A DNA stretch of 64,000 nucleotides from Actinomyces faecalis (GCF_013184985.2 NZ_CP063418.1:2542001-2606000); one strand, 5' to 3'. Positions 1 through 9,176 are shown, numbered from the stretch's first letter. Numbers and translations are program-made. The notes: generated from the letters alone by a model not told the origin.

Positions 1-1407
1 CTCCTTGAGGTCCACCTCGCTGACCGGCACCGGCTCCGAGCCGCGGACGATCGTCCCGGACTCGTCCTCCAGGCGTGTCAGGCGCTCGAAGGGGTGCTCC
101 GGGGCAGGAGCGGCCGCCTGCTCCAGCTGCTCGACGACGAGGGTCTCCTCGACCTCGACGCTGCCGGCGGCCTGGGCCGAGCGCACGTCGGAACCGACGT
201 AGAAGGTGTAGGTGCCGGCCGGCAGGACCCAGGCGAAGCGGTGGCCGGTCACGCCGGAGTCGTCGTAGGAGGCCATGTCCCGCCACGGGACGTCGATGAC
301 CTGCTCCTCACCCTCACCCGGTGCCAGCCGCTCGGTGCGGCCGAAGCCCACCAGCTCCCGCACCGGCTGGCTCAGGCCGCCACCGGGCTTGGCCACGTAG
401 ACCTGGACCACGGTGGAGGAGGGCTGGTCGCCGGTGTTGAGGGCCGTCACCGCCACGCAGGCACCGTCCTCAGTCAGCTCCACGCCCTCGGACGTGATCT
501 CGTGCGTGGAGTAGCCCAGCCCGAAGCCGAAGGGGTAGAGGACCGCCTCAGGGGCAAAGGTCTCGAAGTAGCGGTAGCCGACGAAGACGTCCTCGGTGTA
601 CTCGTTGGCCTCCGGGTCACCGAAGTGACTGGAGGAGGGGTAGTCCTCGTAGGTCCGGGCGATCGTGTCGGTGAGGCGGCCGCCAGGCTCGGCGGCACCG
701 GTGAGCACGTCCGCGATCGCGCGCGCCCCCTCCATGCCCCCGCACCAGGCCAGGAGCAGGGAGTCCACCCCGAGCTCCTCGGCCCAGGCCAGGTCCATGA
801 CGTTGCCGGTGACGACCACCGCCACGGTGCGCTCGAAGGAGCGCACCGCCTGCTCCAGGAGGCGGCGCTCGGCGTCCTGGAGATAGTAGGAGCCCGGCTC
901 CAGGGCGGACTCACGGTCCTCACCTGCAGCCCGGCCGATGACCACGACGGCGGTGCGCGCGCGCTGCGCGGCCGCAGCGACGACGTCGTCCGCCAGCTCC
1001 GTCTCAGGGAAGCTCAGCGGCCACGTGCCCCACTCGGTCCCAGGGTCCACCGGGTTGTCCTGGCACCAGGTCTCGTACAGCGAGGCCAGCTCGGCGTCAA
1101 CGGCGACCCCCTGCTCACGCAGGCAGTCCAGCAGGTTGGTGACGTAGGGGGCGTTGACGTCGCCGCCCGAGCCGTAGCCCACCGCGATCCAGTCCTTCTG
1201 GACACGTCCCAGCAGGGCTACCGGCTCCTCGGAGCCCAGCGGCAGCGTCTGGTCCTCGTTGCGCAGCAGCACCGCGCCACGGGCGGCCAGGGTCCTCACC
1301 GCGTCAGCCAGGTCGGGGCTCAACCGGGAGTCGGTGACTGAGCCAAACCGGGTCGAGGCCTGGCTGAGCAACGCCTCCTCAGAGCTGGCTGTCACGTCAG
1401 TGGTCAT
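1..1407 (-). CDS. Glycoside hydrolase family 3 beta-glucosidase-like enzyme, domain-permuted, partial
   Basis: Probable beta-glycosidase releasing sugars from beta-linked glucosides. The first 469 codons lie in the window and the reading frame runs off the left edge. The protein opens directly with what is normally the second GH3 domain: residues 46-57 read VLLRNEDQTLPL, the hallmark start of the GH3 C-terminal alpha/beta sandwich. A fibronectin III-like segment (VQVYVAKPGGG, about residues 325-370) follows. The catalytic TIM barrel is therefore expected after these domains, beyond the window, as in the permuted GH3 enzymes of Ruminococcus and Butyrivibrio. The ATG at 1407 has a good ribosome site (AAAGGAGAA). 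There is no signal peptide, so it is probably cytoplasmic. Family assignment is secure; substrate is not visible. Confidence 0.87.
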   Translation of the reverse strand, partial: MTTDVTASSEEALLSQASTRFGSVTDSRLSPDLADAVRTLAARGAVLLRNEDQTLPLGSEEPVALLGRVQKDWIAVGYGSGGDVNAPYVTNLLDCLREQGVAVDAELASLYETWCQDNPVDPGTEWGTWPLSFPETELADDVVAAAAQRARTAVVVIGRAAGEDRESALEPGSYYLQDAERRLLEQAVRSFERTVAVVVTGNVMDLAWAEELGVDSLLLAWCGGMEGARAIADVLTGAAEPGGRLTDTIARTYEDYPSSSHFGDPEANEYTEDVFVGYRYFETFAPEAVLYPFGFGLGYSTHEITSEGVELTEDGACVAVTALNTGDQPSSTVVQVYVAKPGGGLSQPVRELVGFGRTERLAPGEGEEQVIDVPWRDMASYDDSGVTGHRFAWVLPAGTYTFYVGSDVRSAQAAGSVEVEETLVVEQLEQAAAPAPEHPFERLTRLEDESGTIVRGSEPVPVSEVDLKE

Positions 1408-1522
1408 CCTGTTCTCCTTTGAGACGCGTAAGAGACATCGGCACTGCGATGAGCGTACAGGGCCTGACCCTCACACGAGCAGGACCGTAACCGCAACACA
1501 GGGACGGTCTCGGAGCGCCTGG

Positions 1523-2434
1523 CTAGGAGCGTGGGCGCCCGAGCCCCGCCAGCAGCCCCAGCCCGAGGAACGCCACCGCCACGGTCCCTGCGGCCCCACC
1601 GACGTAGGCGACGAAGGACGTCGTCCTGCTCGCCGCGTCCTCCAGGCGGATCCAGGTCACAGCCATCAGCACGGTGCCGATCACCCCGGCGGCGATCCCG
1701 GCCCGGGTGAGCACGCGCAGGTGGCGAGGGTGCCGTGCCCGGCGGGCCACGCCGTCGGCGCCTCCCGCGGCGCTCCTGCCGGGCACAGCAAGGTCCGCAG
1801 GCGAGTGCCAGGCCCCGCACGCCACCGCGACCGAGGCCCAGCCCACCGCCAGGGCGATCGCAGCCACGACGTCGGCCGGACGGTGCCACTGGCACACGAG
1901 CGTGGAGTAGCCCATAAGCGCTGCCAGCACGGCCCCGGCCCACGCGGCCGCACCTCTCCAGGCCGGCCCGACCACGAGGACGAGGGCGACGGCGGCTGAG
2001 GCGGCCATGGCCGTGTGCCCCGAGGGCAGGGTGTTGGCACCGTCGTAGCGCAGGCTCACCCCGTAGTCCGGGCGGGTAAGGACCCAGTGCTTGAGGACCT
2101 GGGTCGAGACGTTGACCGCGACGACCACGGCCGCAGCCCACCAGGCTCGCCTGCGCGCACTGCCCCACAGGCCGACGACGAGAATGGCCAGCACCAGTGC
2201 CACCGCAACCGGCATCGAGACCACCGACAGCAGGGTGCGTGCCTGGCTGGAGACGAAGCGCGCCCCGATGAAGGAGCCGCTGATCGCAGCCTGCTCCACC
2301 AGCTGCCCGCGGCGGGTAAGGACCATGAGGTACCAGCTGCCCAGGACGGTCGCGAAGCTGGCCAGCGCCAGGGCCGCGGCCCGACGGCGCAGCACCACCG
2401 CCGTCCGGCTCGTGCTCAGGTCGCGGACGCTCAC
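1523..2434 (-). CDS. PAP2-family membrane phosphatase
   Basis: Integral membrane lipid-phosphate phosphatase of the type 2 phosphatidic acid phosphatase family, 303 residues. Phosphatase motif 1 is K115..R121-P122, motif 2 is PSGH at 137-140, and motif 3 is S177..H184..D188 with Thr where Arg usually follows the Ser. About six hydrophobic segments place the active site at the outer face. A C-terminal extension with two more hydrophobic segments ends near the stop. Its ATG overlaps the stop of the upstream methyltransferase gene by 4 bp (ATGA), so translation is probably coupled. Likely substrates are undecaprenyl pyrophosphate or a phosphatidate; the sequence does not decide. Confidence 0.88.
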   Translation of the reverse strand: MSVRDLSTSRTAVVLRRRAAALALASFATVLGSWYLMVLTRRGQLVEQAAISGSFIGARFVSSQARTLLSVVSMPVAVALVLAILVVGLWGSARRRAWWAAAVVVAVNVSTQVLKHWVLTRPDYGVSLRYDGANTLPSGHTAMAASAAVALVLVVGPAWRGAAAWAGAVLAALMGYSTLVCQWHRPADVVAAIALAVGWASVAVACGAWHSPADLAVPGRSAAGGADGVARRARHPRHLRVLTRAGIAAGVIGTVLMAVTWIRLEDAASRTTSFVAYVGGAAGTVAVAFLGLGLLAGLGRPRS

Positions 2435-4056
2435 AGCTCGACGAACCCGTCAGCCGCCAGACGGCGCGTGGCCTGGACCATCTCAGCGCGCAGGGCCTGG
2501 GCGTCAACCTGCAGCAGGGCCGCGACGGCGTCCGCCACCTGTGCCACGCTCAGCTCGCCGTCGGCCACACCGGCCAGGGCAGCCAGCGCCGTGTCCGCCT
2601 GGATCGTGCGTGCGAAGCCACCGCCCTGGCGCAGCAGGATGAGCGTGGGCTCGGCCTCGCCGGGACGCAGGTGGCGCTCCTCGGTGACGTCCGGGGCCAG
2701 GACCGGGTGGAGCAGGGCGACCTGCTCGTCGTCCATCGCTGCCAGGCCGCTGCGCACCTCGACCGAGCGCGCCAGGTGCTCGGCCAACGGGCCAGCCGGC
2801 TGCGTGCCGACCTCCTCCAGGACCCTCCAGGGCTGACGAGGGGCGCCGTCGTGCTCGGGGTCTGGCCGGTGCAGCACGAGGTAGCCGAAGCCGATCTCCT
2901 CCACCTCGCGCTCCTCGAAGTCAGCGATCCACGCCTCCAGCGCGGCCTCGAAGCCAGTCAGGTCACGCTCGGGAACCGCTCCGCCGTCGCGTAGCCACAT
3001 GGTGGCGTACTCCACCGGGTCCTGGGTCTCGCGCTCGATGACCCAGGCGTCGACGTCCGCAGGAAGCCACGCACTGACCCTCTCGCGCCAGTCCTGGAAG
3101 CGGTGGTGCTCCCAGTTGCCGAGCATGACCACGCTGCCACCGACCTCCAGGTGCTCCCCCAGGGCGGGGACGAGCTCAGGCAGGACCGGGCGGCCGGCGT
3201 CGCGGTACTCCATGAGCGGCAGGCCCGCCTCGCGTACGGCCAGCGGGGTGAGGACGAAGGGAGGGTTGGTGGCGATGAGGTCGAAGCGGCGCCCCGCCAC
3301 GGGCTCCAGGAAGGAGCCCTCAACCAGCTCCAGCTGCTGCGGGTCAGCACCGCAGAGCGCCGCGTTGAAGGCTGTGAAGGCCAGAGCCCGCGCGGAGACG
3401 TCGGTAGCCACGACGTGCTCGCAGTGCTGGAGGAGGTAGAGCGTCTGGATCCCGCAGCCGCAGCCCAGGTCCAGGGCTGTGCGTACGGGGCGGCGAGGAG
3501 TGAGCGAGGCCAGGGTCAGGCCCGCTCCCCCGATGCCGAGCACGTGGTCAGGCTCCAGGGCGCGCCCGGTCTCCAGCTCTCCCAGGTCCGAGGCGACCCA
3601 CCAGCGCAGGTCCGCGCCGTCCTTGCCCAGGCCTGCGACCTCGTGAGGGCGCAGATCGACACAGGCCCGTACCAGCGCCGCGTCACCCACCTCGCCAAGC
3701 GTCAGCGCCTCGGCCCCGGCTGGCAGGTGCTCGACCAGTCCCATGGCCACCGCACCGGCCGTGCGGGTGCGCCGCAGCGCCCAGTCCAGCTCGCTGGCGG
3801 GCACGGCCTGGCCGAGCATGAACAGGGCGGTGAGCACCGCCGTCGGCGTCGGGGTGGCACCAGCCGCACGGTCCTCAGCCAGGACCCGGTGCAGCGCGCG
3901 CAGGGCAGGCAGCCGGACCTCACGCCGCAGGGCGGCGTCGGCCACCTCACCGAGCAGATGGCCGACGGCGTCCACGCCCCAGCCCGAGGCCTCCAGGTCC
4001 TTGCGCAGGTCAGCAGCCTGGTCCGGGGTGCAGGTGGGCGGCGCGTAGGAGGTCAT
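2431..4056 (-). CDS. Class I SAM-dependent methyltransferase (N6-adenine-type NPPF motif)
   Basis: 541-residue methyltransferase of a family common in Actinobacteria. The N-terminal 190 residues are an accessory domain. The SAM-binding loop DLGCGCG is at 196-202 and the catalytic NPPF motif at 264-267, as in enzymes that methylate an exocyclic amino group (RsmC, PrmA-like and HemK-like enzymes). The C-terminal 150 residues look like a degenerate winged-helix region. Target (rRNA, tRNA or protein) is unknown. I chose the ATG at 4056 because TACGGT lies 7 nt upstream, fitting a leaderless -10 box; an in-frame GTG at 4101 would add 15 residues. The gene is coupled to the PAP2 gene downstream. 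Confidence 0.85.
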   Translation of the reverse strand: MTSYAPPTCTPDQAADLRKDLEASGWGVDAVGHLLGEVADAALRREVRLPALRALHRVLAEDRAAGATPTPTAVLTALFMLGQAVPASELDWALRRTRTAGAVAMGLVEHLPAGAEALTLGEVGDAALVRACVDLRPHEVAGLGKDGADLRWWVASDLGELETGRALEPDHVLGIGGAGLTLASLTPRRPVRTALDLGCGCGIQTLYLLQHCEHVVATDVSARALAFTAFNAALCGADPQQLELVEGSFLEPVAGRRFDLIATNPPFVLTPLAVREAGLPLMEYRDAGRPVLPELVPALGEHLEVGGSVVMLGNWEHHRFQDWRERVSAWLPADVDAWVIERETQDPVEYATMWLRDGGAVPERDLTGFEAALEAWIADFEEREVEEIGFGYLVLHRPDPEHDGAPRQPWRVLEEVGTQPAGPLAEHLARSVEVRSGLAAMDDEQVALLHPVLAPDVTEERHLRPGEAEPTLILLRQGGGFARTIQADTALAALAGVADGELSVAQVADAVAALLQVDAQALRAEMVQATRRLAADGFVEL

Positions 4057-4287
4057 GGCCCTGACCGTACCGGGCACGCCTGGCAGATCGGTGGAGGTCA
4101 CCCCTGTGACGGCAGACGGCGGGCCAGCTCGCCGTACTGGCGGAAGTCGCTGGCTACCAGGGCCTGCTTCCCAGGCCTCCTCTCACGTAGCGGCAGCCGA
4201 GACGCACAGGGCGACAGGATCTGGCCGCTGGTGTCCTGCCCCGGCGCTCCCCGGCGGCCCTACCTGTCCGGCACTCCTGGCTCAGGG

Positions 4288-4334
4288 CGGTCCCGCCCTG
4301 CGGCCCGTCAGTCGGTCCCGCCCTGCGGCCCGTC
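4288..4334. repeat. 25-bp tandem duplication across a gene end
   Basis: A 22-nt unit (4288-4309) recurs exactly at 4313-4334 with a 25-nt period. The right copy is inside the last codons of the PH-domain gene and the left copy lies just beyond its stop, so the gene tail looks recently duplicated. Confidence 0.8.
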
Positions 4335-4808
4335 GCGGAAGATCAGGTTGGCGATCTCGACCTGGACCGCCTGGACCTGAGGGACGTCGACGAGCAGCAG
4401 CGGGTCGTCCGCGCTGGTCTGCAGGCTCAGCGTGCCGGCGCGGAAGATCCGGTCGGTCACGGTGCGCTCCTGCTGGATGTCACTGATCCGCGTCAGCGGC
4501 AGGTCGTGCCCGGTCTTGTTGATGATCCCTGAGCGGGTGATGACGCGCCTGGTGGTCACCGTGTAGGTGGTGCAGGCCCAGCGCAGCCAGGGCAGAAGCA
4601 GTAGCGGCAAGGAGATCGCCAGGAACAGCAGCCAGATGGTCGTCAGGCCCCACGGGTTCCAGGAGTCCGGCGCCAGGACGGTCCCCACGATCGCCGCTGC
4701 GAGCAGGACGAGCTCCAGGACGATGCGCCACAGGAGAACCTTGGGGTGGGTGTGCATGTGCCGAACCACGACCTCGTCGTGGCTCAGAAGCTTACGGGGA
4801 AGGGCCAT
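4308..4808 (-). CDS. PH-domain membrane protein (YdbS/YdbT-like)
   Basis: 166-residue protein with two adjacent membrane helices (about residues 27-75) followed by a bacterial pleckstrin-homology domain. The segment TYTVTTRRVITRSGIINK and the following LPLTRISDIQ are typical of the bPH2 family (YdbS). The PH fold faces the cytoplasm and the exact role is unknown. I use the ATG at 4808 (MALPRKLLSHDE), where the family similarity begins; an upstream in-frame start at 4838 would add ten unconserved residues. It ends in a 25-bp tandem duplication. It sits 40 bp downstream, in transcription order, of nothing on its own strand except the Tad operon, which ends at 4848 upstream of it. Confidence 0.83.
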   Translation of the reverse strand: MALPRKLLSHDEVVVRHMHTHPKVLLWRIVLELVLLAAAIVGTVLAPDSWNPWGLTTIWLLFLAISLPLLLLPWLRWACTTYTVTTRRVITRSGIINKTGHDLPLTRISDIQQERTVTDRIFRAGTLSLQTSADDPLLLVDVPQVQAVQVEIANLIFRDGPQGGTD

Positions 4809-4847
4809 GTTCCCATGGTGCCATGCCTGCCACCGCATCTGACAGGC

Positions 4848-6077
4848 CTATCCCGCTACGAGCCCCAGGCCGACACTGACCACCACCGGCACGATCCCCA
4901 GGGCGACGAAGGCGGGCAGGTGGCACAGTCCCAGCGGTATGACGAGCCGCACCGCGAGACGCTCGGCCACCTCCTGGTCACGCGCCTGGCGTCCGGCGCG
5001 CAGGCTCTGCGCCGTCGCCTCCAGGAGAGGGACCGGGGACGCCCCGTCCTCCCACCCCGGCCTCAGACAGGCCTCCAGGTTGCTGCGCCGCGCTCGCCAG
5101 TCCTCGTCCTGCGGTGCGCTCCAGGCCTCGTGCCACGCGGCACCCAGCAGGAGCCCACGGGCCACGACGGCGCAGGCGGGCTCGTCCAGGGCCGGCGCCA
5201 GCGCGCTGAGGGTGCCAGGGACCGAGGCCCCACCTGCGAGAGCGGCTGCGGCCAGGTCGAGGACCAGGGCCTCGTCAGCTCCCTCTCCCTCACGCTGCGC
5301 CGCCCGTACCAGCCGGTGCGTGACGTAGCCGCCCAGCGCCATGAGGCCGAGGCCCCCGGCTCCCAGGAGGCTGCCGGCTCCGCCGTCGAGCAGCACCTCC
5401 TGGGGCCGGGCACCGACGGCGCTGCCCAGCACGACCCCGAGCACAGGCAGGCAGGCCAGCAGCCGGGCGGTGCTCATCGGCCCGGACAGGGCGGTGCGAC
5501 GGGAGGACTCGGCCCGGCCGGACTCGGCTACGCCCTGCGCCACGGACTCCAGAACAGCCGCCAACGGCGCTCCGAGTGCTGCGCTCAGACGGCAGGCAGC
5601 CACCGCCCCAGGGACAGCGGCCGCCGTCGCCCTCCGTCTGGCCGCCCGGGTGCCACTGGCCGGCCAGCCAGGCTCCCACACCCACCTCCCGCCTCGCCGC
5701 CTGGGCCACCACCGCACCCACCAGCGCAGCCCAGCCTCTCGGCCAAGGCGCTGCAGGGCTGGTGGCACGCCGTCGGGGCCGGGCTCAGCTCCCTGAGTCA
5801 GGCCGTGCCTGCCCAGCGTCCGGCTCCAGGCACGCGCGGGCGTGGCGCCGGCCTGCAGGAGCGTGGCCACCTCCGTCAGCACCAGTGCGAGGTCAAGGTC
5901 CGACGACGTGCGTTCGCCCGGCTCGTGCGTCGGCACCCTGGGCACCGCCCCCACCTGCTCCAGCGCCACCTGCTCAAGGGCCGCCTGCTCCAGCTCGCTG
6001 GCGTCGCGGCGCGCCGGCAGGAGGGCCACGGTCACCGCGAGCGCGAGCAGCACGGCCACGAGGACGCTGCCGCTCAC
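4848..6077 (-). CDS. TadB-TadC fusion, type II secretion F-family platform protein
   Basis: 409-residue inner-membrane platform of a Tad/Flp secretion machine. Two successive T2SSF-type modules are visible. The first (about residues 145-225) contains the helical AAVLESVAQGVAESGRAES region and a membrane pair. The second (about 330-409) has LLEATAQSLRAGRQARDQE followed by hydrophobic helices at the C-terminus. Tad loci normally encode TadB and TadC separately, so this looks like a fusion. The GTG start at 6077 overlaps the tadA stop by 4 bp (GTGA); an ATG-initiated longer frame to 6179 would run inside tadA and is rejected. No pilin or TadE/TadG genes follow. Confidence 0.83.
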   Translation of the reverse strand: MSGSVLVAVLLALAVTVALLPARRDASELEQAALEQVALEQVGAVPRVPTHEPGERTSSDLDLALVLTEVATLLQAGATPARAWSRTLGRHGLTQGAEPGPDGVPPALQRLGREAGLRWWVRWWPRRRGGRWVWEPGWPASGTRAARRRATAAAVPGAVAACRLSAALGAPLAAVLESVAQGVAESGRAESSRRTALSGPMSTARLLACLPVLGVVLGSAVGARPQEVLLDGGAGSLLGAGGLGLMALGGYVTHRLVRAAQREGEGADEALVLDLAAAALAGGASVPGTLSALAPALDEPACAVVARGLLLGAAWHEAWSAPQDEDWRARRSNLEACLRPGWEDGASPVPLLEATAQSLRAGRQARDQEVAERLAVRLVIPLGLCHLPAFVALGIVPVVVSVGLGLVAG

Positions 6078-7282
6078 GCCACGCCCCGGTCCCCGGTGCG
6101 AGCGAGCAGGGCCTCCAGCTGGGCGTGGCCCGGCCCCGCCTGCAGCTCCTCCCCACGCACACGCAGAGCCTCCCGGCACACCAGCCGTCCCGTCCCCTCC
6201 TCGCGGCTGAGGACCCCGACGGAGGTCACAGCACGCCGTGTCCCCGCAGGCTTGTGGCGCAGGGCACGGCGAGTAGCCCTGCCCTCAGCCCTGCCGGTGC
6301 GTGGCAGTCGCTGGAGGTGGACGACGGCGTCCAGGGCGCTGGCTGCCTGGGCGGCGACCGTGGCCTCGTCCATGCCGGCCAGGGCCCCCAGGGCCGTCAG
6401 CCGTGCCGGGACGTCCGCCGGGGCGTTGGCGTGCAGAGTGGCCCAGCCGCCCTCGTGGCCGGTGTTGAGCGCGGTCAGCACCTCCCGCACCTCCGGTCCG
6501 CGGCACTCACCGAGGACGAGCCGGTCCGGTCGCATCCGCAGCGCGGTCCGCACCAGGGCCGTCATCGTCACCTGTCCTACCCCCTGCACGTTGGCCCCAC
6601 GCTCCTGGAGGTGGATGACATGGGGGTGGTTGGGCCGCAGCTCGCTGGCCTCCTCGATGCACACGATGCGCTGGGCCGCCGGGACCAGGGACAGCAGAGC
6701 AGCCAGCAGGGTGGTCTTGCCCGTGCCGGTCGCCCCCGTGACCAGGCAGGAGGCCCGGGCTGTCACCAGGCCTGCCAGCACCGGTGCGAGCGGCGGTATG
6801 ACGGTCCCGGCCTCCACCAGCTCCTCCAGGGTGAAGGCCTGTCGGCGGCTGGTGCGCAGGCAGATCAGGGTGCCGTCCGCGCTCAGCGGCGGGAGGACCG
6901 CGTTGAGGCGGGTGCCGTCGGCCAAGGTGGCGTCGACGACGGGGCTCGCCTCGTCCAGGCGTCGTCCGGCACCGGCTGCCATGCGCACGGCCAGGGCACG
7001 TACCTGCTTCTCCGGCAGGTCGTGGTGGACCTCCTCCAGGCCCCGCCCCCGGTCGATCCAGCTGCGTCCGGCTCCCACGAGCACGTCCGTCACGCCCTCG
7101 GTCTCCAGCAGCGGCTGGAGCAAGGGACCGACGCCCTCCACCTCGGCGTGGACGCGCTCGTGAAGGCGGGCCAGGCCCCCGACCCCTGTCGCGGCGTCGC
7201 TCTCCTCCTCCAGCGCCACCGCCATGGTGGCCCCTCGTGCCAGGGCGCCTCGCACCCGCTCCAGCTCCTCTGCCTCACTCAC
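6074..7282 (-). CDS. tadA: TadA/CpaF-type secretion ATPase
   Basis: 402-residue hexameric ATPase that powers assembly of Flp-type pili or type II-like secretion. Walker A is GATGTGKT (183-190), Walker B is RLVLGECRG (255-262) and the His box GHEGGWATLHAN is at 275-287. The N-terminal 120 residues match the CpaF N-terminal domain. The start ATG at 7282 overlaps the upstream ssd-like stop (ATGA), and the gene is coupled to the platform gene downstream, giving a three-gene operon. Confidence 0.93.
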   Translation of the reverse strand: MSEAEELERVRGALARGATMAVALEEESDAATGVGGLARLHERVHAEVEGVGPLLQPLLETEGVTDVLVGAGRSWIDRGRGLEEVHHDLPEKQVRALAVRMAAGAGRRLDEASPVVDATLADGTRLNAVLPPLSADGTLICLRTSRRQAFTLEELVEAGTVIPPLAPVLAGLVTARASCLVTGATGTGKTTLLAALLSLVPAAQRIVCIEEASELRPNHPHVIHLQERGANVQGVGQVTMTALVRTALRMRPDRLVLGECRGPEVREVLTALNTGHEGGWATLHANAPADVPARLTALGALAGMDEATVAAQAASALDAVVHLQRLPRTGRAEGRATRRALRHKPAGTRRAVTSVGVLSREEGTGRLVCREALRVRGEELQAGPGHAQLEALLARTGDRGVA

Positions 7283-8076
7283 CGGTCCACCACCCGAGGC
7301 CGTGTCTCTATCTCTCGCATGAGCGCACCAGCCAGCTCACGGGCCGCACGCCGGGCGGCTCCCCGCCCTCGCGTGACGTCGTCTCCCCGGGCCGTGCGCT
7401 GGGCGACGGAGCGGTCGACCGCGAGCGTGCCCAGGACCTGGCAGCCCGTGGTCCGCACCAGGCCGTCGACGTCGACGTCCTCCCCCTCCTCCAGGACGAT
7501 CAGGCGTACCGGCCCCCGCCCTGCGCGTGCCGCCCGCAGCGCAAGCACCCGCACGGCCGTGGCCGAGCGCAGGTCGAGCGTCGTCAGCATCACGAGGCGG
7601 GCCCCGTCCGGAGGGGTCGCGGTACGCGGCAGGTCCACGATGACGACGTCGTGCACCGAGGACAGCGCCTCAAGGACCGGCTCCAGGACCCTTCCCTCCT
7701 CTACCCCTCCTCGCACGTCGCCGGTGAGCACCGTGATACCGAGCCAGGTCGGCAGCGCGTCCACCAGCCGGGTCGCCCGGAAGGCCGTCTCCTGGGCCGG
7801 CAGGTCCGCCCACCGCAGGCCCGGTCCCGGTCCTGTTCCCATGAGCAGGCCGAGCCCTCCGGCCGGGTCGGCGTCCACCAGCGCCACCCGCTGGCCGGCG
7901 ACGGCCAGGGCCCGGGCGAGCAGGACCGCGAGGCAGGACGTCCCCAGGCCCCCGCGCGCCCCGACGACGGCGACGACCTCTCCTCGCGTCCTGTCGTCCT
8001 CGTCAGTACCCGGGTGCTGGCCGGCACGGTGGGAGGTGCTGTGGACGGCAGGGGCTGGGCGGCTTGGTCTGGTCAT
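7279..8076 (-). CDS. Ssd/CpaE-like MinD-family protein of the Tad locus
   Basis: 265-residue P-loop protein of the ParA/MinD superfamily, related to mycobacterial septum-site determining protein Ssd and to CpaE, which localise the Tad machine or act at the division site. The deviant Walker A reads GARGGLGTS (39-47) and lacks both lysines of KGGxGKT, so ATP hydrolysis may be weak or absent. VALVDADPAGGLG corresponds to the Walker A' segment. The ATG at 8076 has a strong Shine-Dalgarno (GAGGAGG). It is the first gene of the ssd-tadA-tadBC operon. Confidence 0.85.
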   Translation of the reverse strand: MTRPSRPAPAVHSTSHRAGQHPGTDEDDRTRGEVVAVVGARGGLGTSCLAVLLARALAVAGQRVALVDADPAGGLGLLMGTGPGPGLRWADLPAQETAFRATRLVDALPTWLGITVLTGDVRGGVEEGRVLEPVLEALSSVHDVVIVDLPRTATPPDGARLVMLTTLDLRSATAVRVLALRAARAGRGPVRLIVLEEGEDVDVDGLVRTTGCQVLGTLAVDRSVAQRTARGDDVTRGRGAARRAARELAGALMREIETRPRVVDR

Positions 8077-8302
8077 GTCTCCTCCTCGTTGCGACGGCAC
8101 ACGTCACCTCACGTCCTCGCTGGCTGCTCAGCCGGTGGGCACGGGGCTCACCGCGAGCCTGCTACGACCCTCGTCTCACACGCACCCGCGTCATTCGAGC
8201 CCTGTGGACCGGGGTGTCACGGGGCCTGCCTGTGGAGCCCGGGCTCGGTACGATTCAGGAGCACCCGTCGCTGTCCCGCCACGAGCAAGGCAGGAGGTCA
8301 TC

Positions 8303-9121
8303 ATGGACAAGGCAAGCCGTCGTGCCGCCTACTTCGACCTGGACAAGACCGTCCTGGCCACCTCGACCACCTTTGCCCTGGGCGACCCGATGCGCCGCTC
8401 CGGCCTGATCTCCACCACGGCGCTGGCCCGTGGAGTCGTCGCCCAGCTTCCTTACCTCCTGCTGGGCGCGGACGAGGAGCACTCCGCCCGGCTCATGAAC
8501 CAGCTCGCCGCCATGTCCGCGGGGCTGGAGCGTCGTCGCCTGCAGGAGGTGGTCGACCAGGCTCTGTCCACCGCGATCGAGCCAGCCGTCTACGCCGAGG
8601 CCCTGGACCTCATCGAGGCTCATCACGAGGCGGGGCACGACGTCGTCATCGTCTCCGCCTCCGTCAAGGAGATGGTCGGGCCGGTCGCCGCCCTCGTCGG
8701 CGCCGACCGGGCCGTGGCCACGCAGATGGAGGTCGACGCCCAGGGGCGCTTCACGGGGCGGATCTCGCGCTCCTTGCTGCACGGGGCCAAGGTCGAGGCG
8801 CTGGAGGCTGACGCGGCAGCCCACGGGATCGACCTGGCCGCCTCGTGGGCCTACTCCGACTCCGTCTCCGACCTGCCGATGCTCCAGGCGGTCGGCCACC
8901 CGGTAGCGGTCAACCCCGACCGCGAGCTGCGCCACCACGCCACCGAGGCAGGCTGGCTCGTCCGGGACTTCCAGCGCCCACTGACCCTGAGGCGCCCGCT
9001 GGCGCCACCGGTTCCTGCAGCCGTGCGGCTGCGTTCGGACCAGGCCGAGGCGCTCACCAGCGCCCTCGCGCTGGCAGGCCTGGGGGCCCTGGCCGCGTGG
9101 TGGGTGTCCCGGCACCCCTGA
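8303..9121 (+). CDS. HAD-IB family phosphatase (SerB-like)
   Basis: 272-residue haloacid-dehalogenase phosphatase. The nucleophile motif DLDKT is at residues 12-16 and motif II is in VIVSAS (about 114-119); YSDSVSDLPML is the acidic motif IV. The family includes phosphoserine phosphatases and actinobacterial lipid-phosphate phosphatases. A hydrophobic C-terminal segment (about 250-267) suggests membrane tethering. The start ATG at 8303 follows CAGGAGGTC. It is divergent from the Tad operon, as in mycobacteria (Rv3660c/Rv3661). Confidence 0.9.
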   Translation: MDKASRRAAYFDLDKTVLATSTTFALGDPMRRSGLISTTALARGVVAQLPYLLLGADEEHSARLMNQLAAMSAGLERRRLQEVVDQALSTAIEPAVYAEALDLIEAHHEAGHDVVIVSASVKEMVGPVAALVGADRAVATQMEVDAQGRFTGRISRSLLHGAKVEALEADAAAHGIDLAASWAYSDSVSDLPMLQAVGHPVAVNPDRELRHHATEAGWLVRDFQRPLTLRRPLAPPVPAAVRLRSDQAEALTSALALAGLGALAAWWVSRHP

Positions 9122-9176
9122 GGCTGCCGCCAGCCGTCACCCGGGAGGCTGAGGCGGCAGCGACAGCAAGGCTTGC

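Noticed and set aside
4746-9121. Very long open frames on the plus strand through the Tad operon
   Set aside because: They are antisense to well-supported tad genes, low in family signal and rich in Arg/Pro/Ser as expected of high-GC shadow frames. Only the end (8303-9121) is a real gene.
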